DNA from: Cercospora beticola
Lineage: Eukaryota; Ascomycota; Dothideomycetes; Mycosphaerellales; Mycosphaerellaceae
Assembly (NCBI RefSeq): GCF_033473495.1
Contig: NC_088935.1
Location: 1,488,001 to 1,552,000, forward strand
DNA: 64,000 nt
Direction of reading: 5' to 3'
Translations under genes and position numbers: made by a program
Notes under the pieces: generated by a model
The model's database searches: none
Seen by the model: only the letters and a program-made list of their open reading frames with translations
What the model was told of the DNA's origin: nothing
Shown: positions 1-10,713 of the stretch, in pieces
Position numbering within the stretch: position 1 is the stretch's first letter
Layout: each line of letters begins with the position of its first letter

Positions 1-2090
1 TCCGGGCAGAAGTCGACGATGCATTCGGCGGCACGGCGGTTAAGGATGAGCGTCTTAGACAGCTGCTTGCGAGTGAGCACGCTATCGCGGACGCTGAACC
101 GCGCCTGCTCGAGATCTGCAGGACCGCCCTTCTTGCCAGGATTCCAGTAGATCTTGAGCTTTACCATCTGTTCGTTGCTGACTTTGTCGTCCATACCCGC
201 ATCGATGGCGTCGTCTGGGACCTCGTAACCTAGCTGCTTACCCAGCGTCTCTGATGCCTCGTCGGACCACGAGAAACAACCGGAGTGATATGGGTCGCCG
301 TTGTCGGTCTTGGCTGAGCCACGCTTCTTACGCTCCTTTGGCTTGGCCTCGGTCTCTGAGATGGCCTCAGTATCAGCCTTGGTCGTTTCGCCATCGGCCG
401 TTGCGGCCTTCTTCGCGTTCTTTGCATTCTTCGCATTGCGTGCTTGACCTATAGTCTCATAATTAGTACAATTCGCAATTGCACGGTGATGGAAGACTTA
501 CGCTGCATCTCCTGCAACCTAGAATCGACACCCTCTATAAGGTGAATGTTGTGGCGCCGAGTGTCTTCCATGTCGTCCAGAGTAGCTCTGTCGTAGATCG
601 TGTCATCCCAAGTGGCATTCTTCTTTGCCTCTGGGAAGTCGATCTGTCGCGTCCATGGGAACTCTTCTGCCTCTGCCTGGCGACGCTGAGGACGCTTACC
701 TGCCTTATTGCTACCACGAGGTGCGCGCTTCATAGGTCGCTGTGCTTCTTCTGGCTTCGTGCGAGCCGGGTACGGTGGAACAGGAGCTGCTGGTGGTGGT
801 GTCCCAGCCATAGGGGTCTCCTTCTTCTCGCGTGGCTTTCTGTTTCTACTGTTAGCACTGAAAGCGTGTCTTAGAAGCATCATATACCTAGGGGGTTTTG
901 GAATGTGTGGTCCTGATGGGATTACTCGCATCGGGGGACCTGTGTAAGTCGATGGTACTGGGTGTCCAACGTAGGTACCAAGCGGTATACTGTACGGCAT
1001 ATTCTGAGCGGGGCCAACCGCATGAGGACCCGGTTGCCCATGCTGCGGAGGCATTGGGTGCGCGTATGGTTGCGAGGGTAAGACACCGGGAGGCAGCTGG
1101 CCACGGTTTGGATGTGGTGCCGGCCCCATGCGTTGCTGAGGTGGTTGCATTTGTGGCGGCATGGGTGGGTGCATGTGCGGGCCCGGATGTTGCAGATGAG
1201 GCACGAGCTGGCCGTACAGTGGCCCTGGAATGTGTTGGCTTGGTACGGGACCGGGTGGTGTTGGGCGTGCGCCTCGAGATGGCGGCATTCCAGCTTGTGG
1301 AGGTGGAGGACGAGACCCATCTGGCGACCACACAGGTACTCTATCTCTACCGTAGATCGGAATGCCGAAATTGCGCCAACGCATACGCTCCAAGAGCTGG
1401 TTGTGGGCGCTGTGTGCCAACGACTTGGTGATGACCCAGTCGTCAAGGGGGTGGTCTTCCAGATAGCGGAGCATCTCCATATCCTTCTCGCGTTGATATT
1501 CTTCGGTCACCGCCCAGCTGCCACTCATTGCGAACGGAGTCACGTTGGAGTACATGAGCTCCCACACCTCGCGCTGCTTCTCGCTGAAGTGTGCCCAAGG
1601 GCGAGGTTCAATCGGACACTCGGGCTCGTTGGGGGTAGAAGGCTCCGAAGACAGCGTGATGACAGAGCGCGCATCATCATCGAGATCTTCGTCGTCAGTA
1701 TCCTCGACATACTGAGGCTCGTTCGAGAAGTCGTATTCTTCAACCTCGTCGTCTTCATCTCCGACGTCGAGCTCTGGTGGAGGAGCGTCTGGCATGGCAT
1801 CATCTTCGCCAACTGGTGCCTGTAGTTCATGTCAGCTCGGGCAGTAAGTGTGGGAAGTAGGATTGACTGACCTTGCTCTTGCCCTTGTCGCGCGAGAGAG
1901 TCTTTCCGATGTCGCCATTTGACTCGCTCGAGTCGGGCTCGGCTTGTGGCTGCATCGGCTGGACAGCAGCTTGCGAGAGCTTTCCAGCAGAAGAGCGCGG
2001 CTTCACATCAATTGTGTCATTGCTGGAAGAGTCTGAGAGTCTTGTGCTGCGGCGGCCTTTCGCCGCGCCTTTAGTGGTTGTCGCCGCCAT
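1..2090 (-). CDS. Unrecognised proline-rich protein, 3' end beyond window
   Basis: Three exons are visible: 1872-2090, 502-1819 and 1-448, with introns 449-501 and 1820-1871 (both GT-AG with the frame kept). The start is the ATG at 2090 (MAATTTKG); the frame is open further upstream but without an ATG. The product has an acidic N-terminal region, a short folded-looking segment rich in W, M and L (HFSEKQREVWELMYSN onward), a long Pro/His/Met/Gln-rich linker, a Lys/Arg-rich region, and a C-terminal segment near 60-300 that looks globular (GKQLGYEVPDD onward). The frame is still open at base 1, so the C-terminus is missing. A further 42-nt in-frame segment at 846-887 has GT...CTAAC...AG signals and may be an intron. 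I recognise no family and infer no function beyond a largely disordered, possibly nuclear protein. Confidence 0.75.
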
Positions 2091-3211
2091 CTGTTTTGCC
2101 TGTTCCGAGCAGGTCAGCCAAATGCTCTGTGCGTGTTTCCACGTAATGTCAGTCGAGTGAGGCACACGCTGGCAAGGCGAGGCGTTGGCTGGCTCTGGTC
2201 ACGTTAGTGTCGCGGGCGACCAATGTCGAGTGATGGAGGCGGGCGACCGTCATATAAACAAGGTCGCCTGACTCAGCGCGAAGGACTGCCGGCGATGTGG
2301 AGCAGATCGATCGGGCTCTTCCGCAGTGTTTGCCGCTGTTGCCTGTCGGGTGACATCCGTCGCACTCTGGATTTCCACTTCGGTGCTGTGGAAGGTGAAT
2401 GACTGCTCGGGCCCCACAATTTCTTGGCAAAACGCGATCATTCACTCGCGGCCCATGCAAACAAACAGGTGAATAGTGCCCGATAGCGGGAGGAAGACCT
2501 CTGGCACGTCAAAGTGCACAGCGGTTCGGTCTAATTCTATTGCCTAGTGATGGGGATAACACGAAACCTGCGGACGCTTGGCACTCACCCAACTCGAGTC
2601 TGCGCAATTGCAGTCGCGCGCCTCCTTGGCTTAGCGTCTCACGTGCGGCCGCGCAAGTGAACATGTGCAGAAATTCGGTCTTGTCATGTGTGTGCTTGTG
2701 TTGGGAACGCTTGCTTGTGCTATCGAGGCGAGATCGATGATGTTTCGTGATGGCGCTCGTGAATGTGGAAGGGAGGAAGTTTCGACGTGAGTTTGCAGGT
2801 GCGGATGACGCTAGCGCACGGCTCAGGCCGTGCACGTCCCGAAGTGAAGCGCATCGCGCATCGAGCTTCAGAGCTAAGTTAGTGTCGATTCGCGGGATTT
2901 AATGAATGTGACACCGACGCATGACTTTCATGTGACAATGGCTGCCTATATATCTGAGTCTGTGATCTCTGGACTTATCAAAGCCACCTTGTCCCCGTCG
3001 TCCTCAGGCTCGCATTCAATACTGCCAAGCATAACTGGGCGAATGTCGCATTCACGTGGTGCAGGTCGCACAGTAAGGTGCTCGCCGTCTGCACGCGGCC
3101 GTTAATGCAACCGGGAAGGACAAATCCTCATTCTTCGATTTCGGAAACTGACTCCTGCAATGTTCAAGGAGTATGTAACGTAGCAGTAGCAGACTAGCAC
3201 GTCTTCTCATG
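2091..3211. other. Intergenic region between proline-rich gene and LSM1
   Basis: About 1.1 kb without a convincing gene. It should hold the promoter of the proline-rich gene (start at 2090, minus strand) and the 3' UTR of LSM1. Only short ORFs of biased composition occur on either strand, and no repeats or RNA genes were seen. Confidence 0.6.
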
Positions 3212-3944
3212 CTAGAATATGATCTCCCCGCTGTTCTCCCCTTCGAAGCCAAATTCGGCCAGTCGCTTTTGCCGAATTTTGTCACTCTTCTTCCTATCTT
3301 GCTCTTCTTGTTTCTTAAGTTGGAAGACCTTTTCTGCTGAAGCTTGCTCGAATGGCTCGGGAATGTAATCGTCTTTGTCCAGATCCTGTGAGACCGTCAG
3401 CAAGCGCCATTGACATAAGACTGTGTGCAGTCGTGTTTGACGTACAATCTCTCCAAGCAGAAGGACGTTCTCTCCTCGGACGAGGAACAGTCCTCGCTCG
3501 ATGTCCGCATAGAGGTTCTGCACGAATAAGCGCTCGACCGTGTCTTGCAGCACCAGGTTTCCTGTCCCAGCCCATCAGCTATGACGCCCGACTTGTAACG
3601 TTTCTCTTGGAGCATACCAAATTGATCCCAGCTCCTCAAGACTCCGATGAGTTTTCTGCCATCGCGCAGGGCAATCATGAGTTTCTCTAAGCGTATGCTA
3701 GTATCGCTTGGTTCTTTTTCACAATGTAGCGGCAGTCGCGCGGCCGCACTCACTGTCGGTAAGGTCTAAGAGCTGCGCGGCAGTCGTGAACATCTGCGGT
3801 GGAAGCTCTGCAAAGCATTAGATTTGTCCACAGCGCTCACTAGGTGCCCAATGGAAGGCTTCACATACGTGGTGGTCCTGGAGGACCGGGTGGCATCTGC
3901 GGGCCGCCTGGCGGGCCAGCATCATGGAGACTGAGGTTCTCCAT
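3212..3944 (-). CDS. lsm1: U6 snRNA-associated Sm-like protein LSm1
   Basis: LSm1 is a subunit of the cytoplasmic Lsm1-7/Pat1 ring that binds deadenylated mRNA 3' ends and promotes decapping in P-bodies. Five exons join in frame: 3869-3944, 3754-3807, 3618-3686, 3446-3561 and 3212-3385 (introns 56-67 nt, GT-AG), giving 162 residues. The N-terminus is Pro/Gly-rich (MENLSLHDAGPPGG). The Sm fold follows: Sm1 with DKKLMIALRDGRKLIGVLRS and DQFGNLVLQDTVER, and Sm2 with RGLFLVRGENVLLLGEI. The C-terminal tail is charged, with AEKVFQLKKQEEQDRKK typical of LSm1 and unlike LSm8. Four introns in a 160-codon gene is high for this window. It is head-to-head with VPS39, with 192 bp between the starts. Confidence 0.95.
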
Positions 3945-4136
3945 GTGCTAATGATCGTTGGAGTGGTCAAAGGAGTGTGTTGGTTGGTGGTGGCATGGAA
4001 GTGCTGAGTTGAAGACGCGAACACCGCGCACATGACGTGTGGAGAGGGAAGCCGACCACGACCAGCTTCACTTGGAGCTTCCACCTCAGTCCGCCTCCAC
4101 AACGCACCGATCATGGTCTGCCGGTAACGAGACAGG
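3945..4136. promoter_or_regulatory. Divergent promoter region, LSM1/VPS39
   Basis: The 192 bp between the two start codons must hold both 5' UTRs and core promoters. No recognised factor site was identified, so co-regulation is inference from geometry only. Confidence 0.5.
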
Positions 4137-7100
4137 ATGCTCTCGGCATTCCAAGCACAGCCGATCTACGAGGTCAAATCGCGCGACAAGGCCAAAGTCG
4201 AGTCGCTGCTGGCGTATGGCGACCGCATTCTGGCCGGTCTCAGCACCGGCGCGCTGCGGGTCTTCCTCGTGAACGAGTCCGCGAATACCGATACCACCAA
4301 CGGCAACGGAGATGCGCCGCCGAGTCCGGTCAAGACCAAGCTGGTCGATGTGCTGCGCGAGGAGGAGAAGTTCAGCAAGAAACCCGTGCAGCAGCTGGCC
4401 ATCATCAAAGAAGCCAACCTGCTGGTCAGTCTGAGCGACGCGTGCGTATCGCTGCACGATTTGCAGACGTACGAGCTCGTGGAGCGCCTGGAGCGCACCA
4501 AGGGAGCAGCATGCTTCGCTGTCACGAGCAATGTCGTGAAGGACCCAGAGACGAACGTTCCGGGCTTGGTGTCGAGACTCGCTGTTGGGGCCAAACGCAA
4601 GATTCTGTGCTGGACGTGGCAGGACATGGAGCAGGTCCCAGATGTTGCTGAGATCAGTCTGGAAGCGACCATCAAGAGCTTGATATGGGCAGACGGCACA
4701 CATCTGGTCGCTGGCATGGACCCAGGCTTCAGCACAATTGACATTTTGTCGCAAGAGGTCACGCCCATCAGCAAACGCGTCGCCAATTCAGCTACAGATG
4801 CAAGCTCAGGTGAACTTGCAGGCGTTCGCTTCGGCGCGGTGAGCAGCAGCGGCATGGGATATATGGGCATGGGGAGCTGGGTACCGAAGCCGATGGCCAC
4901 CAGCCTGTCTGGAGATCAAGTGCTTCTGGCCAAGGACGTAAACACTCTGTTCGTCAACGTTGATGGCAAGCCGCTCGAGAAGCGACAAGTGCCCTGGGCT
5001 CTTGCGCCAGAACAGATCGGCTACAGCTATCCATATCTTTTAGCACTTCAGCCGCCTGATAAAGGTTCGCTGCAAATACGCAATCCCGACACGTTGTCCC
5101 TGCTGCAGACCATCAGTGTTCCAGGCGCGACCATCCTCCACGTTCCACAACCTTACATTAGCTTGGCTCATGCTGGCAAAGGTTTCCTGGTGGCCTCCGA
5201 TCGCACAATCTGGCGAATGAATGCTCTCTCCTATCCAACGCAGCTCACAGAGCTAGTCGAAAAGCAGCGCTTCGATGAGGCGATAAGCTTACTGAAACTT
5301 CTGGAAGACACATTGATCGATGACAAGGCTGGTCGCATACGCGAGATCATGACGTTGAAAGGAATTGCGCTCTTCCATCAACAAAAGTATAGCACTGCGC
5401 TCGATCTTTTCACAGATGCACGTACGACGCCCGAACGCGTGATATCCTTGTATCCTCGCAGCATTGCAGGCGACCTCAGCTCAATAACAGAGGAGTCCAG
5501 CGAGTCGGAACCTGCTGAGAATGGTGATTCCAAGGCAGAGGAGAGCAGTAAACCGATCCCAGTCACTCCAGTCAAAGGCATGTTTGGCAAGCTCACTGGG
5601 AGCCACAAGAAGACAGACTCAGACGCCGCTTCAGTGCGTTCGCCTGCTCGCAACGATGCTGATAATATGAGTGTCCGCACCAAGGCAGGCAGTACGGCAG
5701 ACAAGCCACTGGAAGGCGATGACCTGAAACGCGCAGCAAGGTGCCTCGTAGGGTTTCTGGCCGACACGAGACGACACGTACAGAATGTCCTGAATTATGA
5801 TGGCACTCTGAAGGAAGACCCGCCGACTTTCGATGCAGAGACTGGGAAGCCAGCTTTCGGCCATTTGCTTACAGATGAGATTCTGGCGGCGCCAAGTAAA
5901 GAGGTCGACTGGTCGAGCGAGCTATTGAAAGTTGCTCAGCTTGTCGATACAACACTATTTCGCGTATACATGCTCACGACACCAACACTCGCAGGCTCTC
6001 TGTTCCGCATCGACAACTTCTGTGATCCTGAAGTCGTTCAATCGGCGCTTTACGAAGGCGACCGATACAGCGAGCTCATCGATTTTCTGCATGGGAAGAA
6101 GATGCATCGTCAAGCATTGGAACTTCTGAGCAAGTTCGGAAAAGGTCAGGCAGAGGGTACGATACCCGAAGCCATGCGTGGCCCAGAACGCACTGCCGGC
6201 TATCTCAAACAGCTACCACCTGAGCTAGTAGATCTTATCCTGGAATACGCACGATGGCCTCTTGAAGAAAATCCAAACGTAGGAATGGACATCTTTATCG
6301 CTGATACCGATAATGCGGAGCGCCTACCACGCCAGAAGGTGCTGGAGTTCTTGGCCGAGAGCGATAGGAAGCTGGAGACGCGGTACCTTGAGCACATCAT
6401 ACACGAGCTCAGCGACAATGATGGGGAATTCCATCAGCGGCTCATCGATCTTTACCTCGCCGAGCTTAAGCAGCCGGACATCGCAGAAAGTGATCGCGAC
6501 GAAACAAAATCGAAGCTCGAATCCTTTCTGCTCAAGAGTTCGTCCTACAGTAAACGTAAGACGTTTCAGCAACTTCCGACTGACGACTCTACTTTCTTCG
6601 AATCGCGAGCCATCGTTCTCAGCGCCATGGGAAACCATAAGCAAGCATTATCGATTTATGTGTTTCAAATCAAAGATTTCTCCAAAGCAGAAGAGTATTG
6701 CAACAAAGTATACCTCGAAGATAAAGCTGAGCAAGAAGCTTGCCTACTGGACAATAGCACGAAACATGAGAAGCACTTTCGCCAAGTGGAACCAAAAGAA
6801 ACAGATGACAGATCCAATATCTTCGCAGTCCTGCTCGGGCTCTACTTGCGGCCCCCAGCGGGTGAAGAGAAGCAGTGGCCGCAAGCTCTTGATCTCTTGA
6901 GCAAGCACGGTGCTCGCCTTCCTGCTAGTAGCACGCTCGATCTCATGCCGGATGACCTTGCAGTCAAGGAGCTCCAAGACTATTTCCGAGGTCGAATTAG
7001 AAATGCAACTTCGATTTTGCGAGAAGAGATGATTGTTCGTGGGCTCGAGGGCGTGAGACGAGCAAATACGGAGAGGACGCTCTTGCTCGGGCCTGATAAC

Positions 7101-7322
7101 CTCGCACATGAGAAGCCTCTGGGGAAGAATAGGAGAGTGAGGATCGGAGAAGACGATCACTGCAAAGTGTGTCACAAGAGATTTGGTGCCAGTGCTGTGA
7201 GAGTCTATCCCGATAACGAGGTGATTCATTACGGTTGTATAGGAAGAAGTGGCAACCGTAGAATGGGTGGAGGCGATGGAATCGGCAGTAGCATGAGAAG
7301 GAATGCAGCTGGTTGGGGATGA
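4137..7322 (+). CDS. vps39: Vps39/Vam6-type HOPS tethering subunit
   Basis: A single exon of 1061 residues, close to yeast Vam6 length. The N-terminal ~330 residues form the CNH-like beta-propeller (IYEVKSRDKAKVESLLAYGDRILAGLSTGALRVF at the start). The helical clathrin-repeat/Vps39 region follows (LVEKQRFDEAISLLKLLED; FRVYMLTTPTLAGSLFRI; ETRYLEHIIHEL). A C-terminal zinc-binding module has CKVCHKRFG and HYGC near residues 1010-1040. An acidic, Ser-rich low-complexity insertion lies around residues 450-530, as in other fungal homologues. In the family the protein bridges Rab7/Ypt7 to the HOPS complex at the vacuole and promotes fusion. The ATG at 4137 is the first in frame that gives the conserved N-terminus. 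It is convergent with the permease downstream. Confidence 0.93.
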   Translation: MLSAFQAQPIYEVKSRDKAKVESLLAYGDRILAGLSTGALRVFLVNESANTDTTNGNGDAPPSPVKTKLVDVLREEEKFSKKPVQQLAIIKEANLLVSLSDACVSLHDLQTYELVERLERTKGAACFAVTSNVVKDPETNVPGLVSRLAVGAKRKILCWTWQDMEQVPDVAEISLEATIKSLIWADGTHLVAGMDPGFSTIDILSQEVTPISKRVANSATDASSGELAGVRFGAVSSSGMGYMGMGSWVPKPMATSLSGDQVLLAKDVNTLFVNVDGKPLEKRQVPWALAPEQIGYSYPYLLALQPPDKGSLQIRNPDTLSLLQTISVPGATILHVPQPYISLAHAGKGFLVASDRTIWRMNALSYPTQLTELVEKQRFDEAISLLKLLEDTLIDDKAGRIREIMTLKGIALFHQQKYSTALDLFTDARTTPERVISLYPRSIAGDLSSITEESSESEPAENGDSKAEESSKPIPVTPVKGMFGKLTGSHKKTDSDAASVRSPARNDADNMSVRTKAGSTADKPLEGDDLKRAARCLVGFLADTRRHVQNVLNYDGTLKEDPPTFDAETGKPAFGHLLTDEILAAPSKEVDWSSELLKVAQLVDTTLFRVYMLTTPTLAGSLFRIDNFCDPEVVQSALYEGDRYSELIDFLHGKKMHRQALELLSKFGKGQAEGTIPEAMRGPERTAGYLKQLPPELVDLILEYARWPLEENPNVGMDIFIADTDNAERLPRQKVLEFLAESDRKLETRYLEHIIHELSDNDGEFHQRLIDLYLAELKQPDIAESDRDETKSKLESFLLKSSSYSKRKTFQQLPTDDSTFFESRAIVLSAMGNHKQALSIYVFQIKDFSKAEEYCNKVYLEDKAEQEACLLDNSTKHEKHFRQVEPKETDDRSNIFAVLLGLYLRPPAGEEKQWPQALDLLSKHGARLPASSTLDLMPDDLAVKELQDYFRGRIRNATSILREEMIVRGLEGVRRANTERTLLLGPDNLAHEKPLGKNRRVRIGEDDHCKVCHKRFGASAVRVYPDNEVIHYGCIGRSGNRRMGGGDGIGSSMRRNAAGWG

Positions 7323-7525
7323 CTGTAGACTAATATGATACCCAAATTCACGCACTTTTGAGAGTGAGCACGATTCAGTCTTCCAGGAGTCAAGTTTGGC
7401 TACGAGGTGGCGCAGCTCAACAAGGGAAGCTTAGGGAAAGAAGTCCCTCTTCACCTTGATCAACGTCACATCATGAATACTCATATCTGCAATCTCCTAA
7501 GATCGTTCACTATTCTACGCCCCTC

Positions 7526-9359
7526 CTACGCAATCCAATACCACACCTTCTCGACCCAATTCCTTGGAGTCTGATCAGGCCAGACCTCCGCATCTAGTTC
7601 CGCCTTGCCCGTCCAGATATCCGCCTCAGAACTCTTAACAAATTTGGTCCTCTTGACAACCTTCCAAACCAAGAAGAATGTGATGTAAATCGGACCACAA
7701 ATGTACGCGGTCACGAAGTCCTGCACGCTCCATCTCCCCTTTGTGAAAACAGCAAAGCCGTTGAAGACGATGATGATCAGGAAGAAGGCCAGTGGAATGT
7801 ATGCGGTGTATGGTTGCCATTTGGATTTAAAGACCAGGGTATTTCGGTCCACGCCCTGGGCGGCAAGAGCTTTCTTGAAGGCGATGTAGGCAATTAAGAT
7901 GTTCACCCAGGTGATGACGGACGTGATAGTAGTCAAGGTTTGGAACCAGCCGAAGACGTTGGCTGCACCACTTGAGACGGTCATATAGGTTAGGAGGCCT
8001 ATCGAGGCAGTGATGAGAACACAGTAGATCGGAACTCCGGTCCTAGTGCAGGTGAGAAGGAACCGTGGCGCCTGACGGTTCTGTGCTAGGGCAAATAGGT
8101 AGCGAGAGCCAGTGTACAGGAAAGCATTTCCAGAGGAAGTGGCTGAGGTGAGAATGACGGCATTGATAATGTGAGGCAGAACAGGAATTCCCGCCCTCAC
8201 GATTCCAATGACCCAAGGTGAAGAAGCAGCTCCGGCTCCGCCGCTCAACAAACGGTCGTCGTCAGCAGGAACAATGACACCGATGGCCAAAGATCCAAGC
8301 ACGTAGAAAAAGAGAATGCGCCAGAAGACACGTCGGACAGCCTTGGGGATATTCTTCCTGGGGTTTTCTGCTTCACCAGCAGCGACAGCAACCATTTCCA
8401 CGCCACCGTACGAGAAAGCCGCATTAGCCAGAACGGAGAAGAATCCAAAGAAGCGTCCAGCATCTCCAGTAGAAATGTATTCTTTCATCGGCACCCACGG
8501 ATGCCTCCAGTACCTGAAACCAAGGCGGTCTCCGTTAGGTGCACCTCCAAGATCGATAATCAGGGCCAGAAGCAGCAGTCCAACAATCGTAATAATCTTG
8601 ATCGAAGCGAAAATGAACTCCGCTTCTCCATAGATGCTGACCGCGAATACATTTAGCAGAACGATTACGACCAGGATGATCGAAATCCAAGCAGCTTGAT
8701 TGATAGAGTCGTTCCAGAAACCGATTACGACAGAAGCGGCACTGATCTCGGCACAAAGTGTCAAAGCGTTCGAATACCCTATTGGAGTCAGCGTGGCTGT
8801 CAAGGTATTAGGAATGCGGAAGGTGGTTACAATTGTTCCAACCCACAGCGAAACCCATCGCAGGATCGACGTAACGTGCTGCGTACTGAGGTACCGCACC
8901 AGGAAGAGGGAGCCAGGTTGCCATTTCACCAAGACATTGCATCATGAAAAAGATAGCAATACCTGTTATCGAGTAGCCAAGCAAGACAGAGAGAGGTCCC
9001 GCCTGTGCGAAGGCTTTGCCGATACCAAGGAAGAGACCAGTACCGCTGTAATAGGTCAGTTTCGCTGTACGTGAAGCTTTCTCACAGAGTGAAATGATCT
9101 CACATTGTGCCTCCCAAAGCAATGAACTGGATATGGCGTGACTTTAGCCCTCTCGCGACCTGAGAGGGATGTCAGCGAACAGGAAACTCGACTGTTGGAG
9201 TGTGAAACGTACGTAGCCGTATTGCTCAGCATCCTGTATATCGCCATACAGTGCTTTCGCCTCTCCGATGGCGACATCGGTAGCCCTCTCTCCAGCATAA
9301 TCTGGAGCAGGCCCATGCTCGATGTTATATTCCTTCTTCCCGTCTATAGACTCCGCCAT
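7526..9359 (-). CDS. Amino-acid permease, GAP1-like (APC family)
   Basis: Plasma-membrane amino-acid/proton symporter of the yeast amino-acid transporter family. Four exons join in frame: 9213-9359, 9104-9159, 8831-9045 and 7526-8778, with GT-AG introns at 9160-9212, 9046-9103 and 8779-8830 (52-58 nt), giving 556 residues. After a soluble N-terminus (MAESIDGKKEYNIEHGPAPD) the family signature RGLKSRHIQFIALGGTIGTGLFLGIG spans exons 2-3. The GEMATWLPLPGAVPQYAARYVDPAMGFAVGW motif is in exon 3 and SNALTLCAEISAASVVIGFW in exon 4. About twelve hydrophobic helices are visible. The C-terminus (PRNWVEKVWYWIA) is typical of YAT permeases. The exact substrate cannot be read from sequence. A long upstream intergenic region with one perfect dyad suggests regulated expression. 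Confidence 0.92.
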
Positions 9360-10713
9360 GCTGGTGAAACAGCAGCCTTGGGCGCAGAAGGTGAATGGTG
9401 AAGTCGAACGTCAGACGGCCTAAGGGAGTAGCATATGTGCAAGACCCTCTCTTCGACCAGGGTCGGCGTGCTTCACGCCGAGCAGTCCCCAAATACCGCA
9501 ACACGACCAGGGTGATCCTGAGAGCTCCAAGGTAGGATAGAATCCTAGTCAACCACGTGAGGTGCGGCGAGGGTCGATTCGACGACCGACACTGTAACAG
9601 GTAGGGCAAGACGAGGAGAGAGAGGAATAAATGTCAGGAGATAGCACCAACCATGCATGTAGACGCGCACGCGGTACAGGTCTTATACAAAATCACACCA
9701 TCCTCTCAGCCGACAAACCTCGATATTCCCGAGACCATCCAGTCTAATGAAAGTTGCTGACAATCGCTGGTGTCTCTTCTAGAACGATAGAAGAATGCCG
9801 CGTGAACAACAAGTGTGTGATATGACCAACTCATTCAAGTAAAGTCTGAAGCCAAGGTAGCGTGTTAGAGCTAAGTGAGCTTAGAGGCCACCAAGCTAGT
9901 CTTGGGAGCTGCGCATTGCAGGGATCTGTACGGATGGCGATTCGGTTTGTTTCGTCAATAGATATGAAGTGAAGCGAGGTATGTCCTATGAGACTCCGAG
10001 GGTATCTCTTCAACTCCAGATCATCCCGTATCTCAAGTCTGTGCATCTTTTCGCTGGTGAATTCGTTGAATCACGACAACGACGCTCGCGAACACTGCCC
10101 ATGGTATGTTTGCCGCTCACCAGACATGAGGATGGAGCGACAGAACCTTGCAGTTGCGAGAGCACGCAACCCTCGCCCCTCCGACACACTCTCCAAGTGA
10201 GGCATGAAAGCCGTGCCGACAAGCATGTAAATGGCCAGGCTGAGGTGGTCGGACGAAGCGGAAAGCAGCCGGCCGTGCATGCCCTCGCCAGGCTAAACGC
10301 GGGCAATGTCTGGGGTTGCTTCTGGAACGATGATAAGGTCGACGCTAAGCTTTCTTGAGAAACACTTGGTGATAGAACAAGATAGCAGAAGGTTCTCTGG
10401 TAATGGTTGACAGTTGAGGCCGACAGAAGCGTGGATGAATGCTCGTGCCGAATCATAGCCAGCCGAGAATGGCTCCTTCAGCAGATTCGCAATCACGATT
10501 ACGAGAACTGCGCTCACCTCGCTGGCGAGGCGCGACAGCTTCGACACTTGACTGTTTCGATGCCGCGCGGTCGGAGGTATGGGCCCGATATGTCGAATAA
10601 TGCCGATCCATGTGGTTGCAGACCGATTGGGGCCAGTCGAATTGGCTCCTCCAGCCCACTGGCCGCGCACTCGGCAGAGAGGTCAGTACCAGTGGGTGGA
10701 CGTTCTTCGCTTC
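9360..10713. other. Intergenic region upstream of the permease
   Basis: About 1.35 kb lies between the permease start and the stop codon of the peroxin gene, both on the minus strand. No ORF has convincing protein-like composition. A 19-nt perfect dyad sits at 9463-9481 (listed separately), and one HGATAR-type GATA core lies near 9645. The stretch probably holds the nitrogen-responsive permease promoter and the peroxin 3' UTR. Confidence 0.5.
9463..9481. promoter_or_regulatory. Palindrome with CGG-N11-CCG spacing, permease promoter
   Basis: Seen directly: 8-bp perfect arms (9463-9470 and 9474-9481) around a 3-nt centre, about 105 bp upstream of the permease ATG. The arms contain an everted-free CGG...CCG pair separated by 11 bases, the spacing bound by Gal4-type Zn2Cys6 dimers. 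Binding by such a factor is inference. It could equally be a chance dyad. Confidence 0.35.

Noticed and set aside
1112..1825. 237-residue plus-strand ORF opposite the proline-rich gene
   Set aside because: Trp/Arg/His-biased shadow of the Pro/Met/His-rich coding strand.
4086..4900. Long minus-strand ORFs (222 and 244 residues) overlapping VPS39
   Set aside because: They are antisense frame shadows of the VPS39 beta-propeller coding region, with biased composition and no domain.
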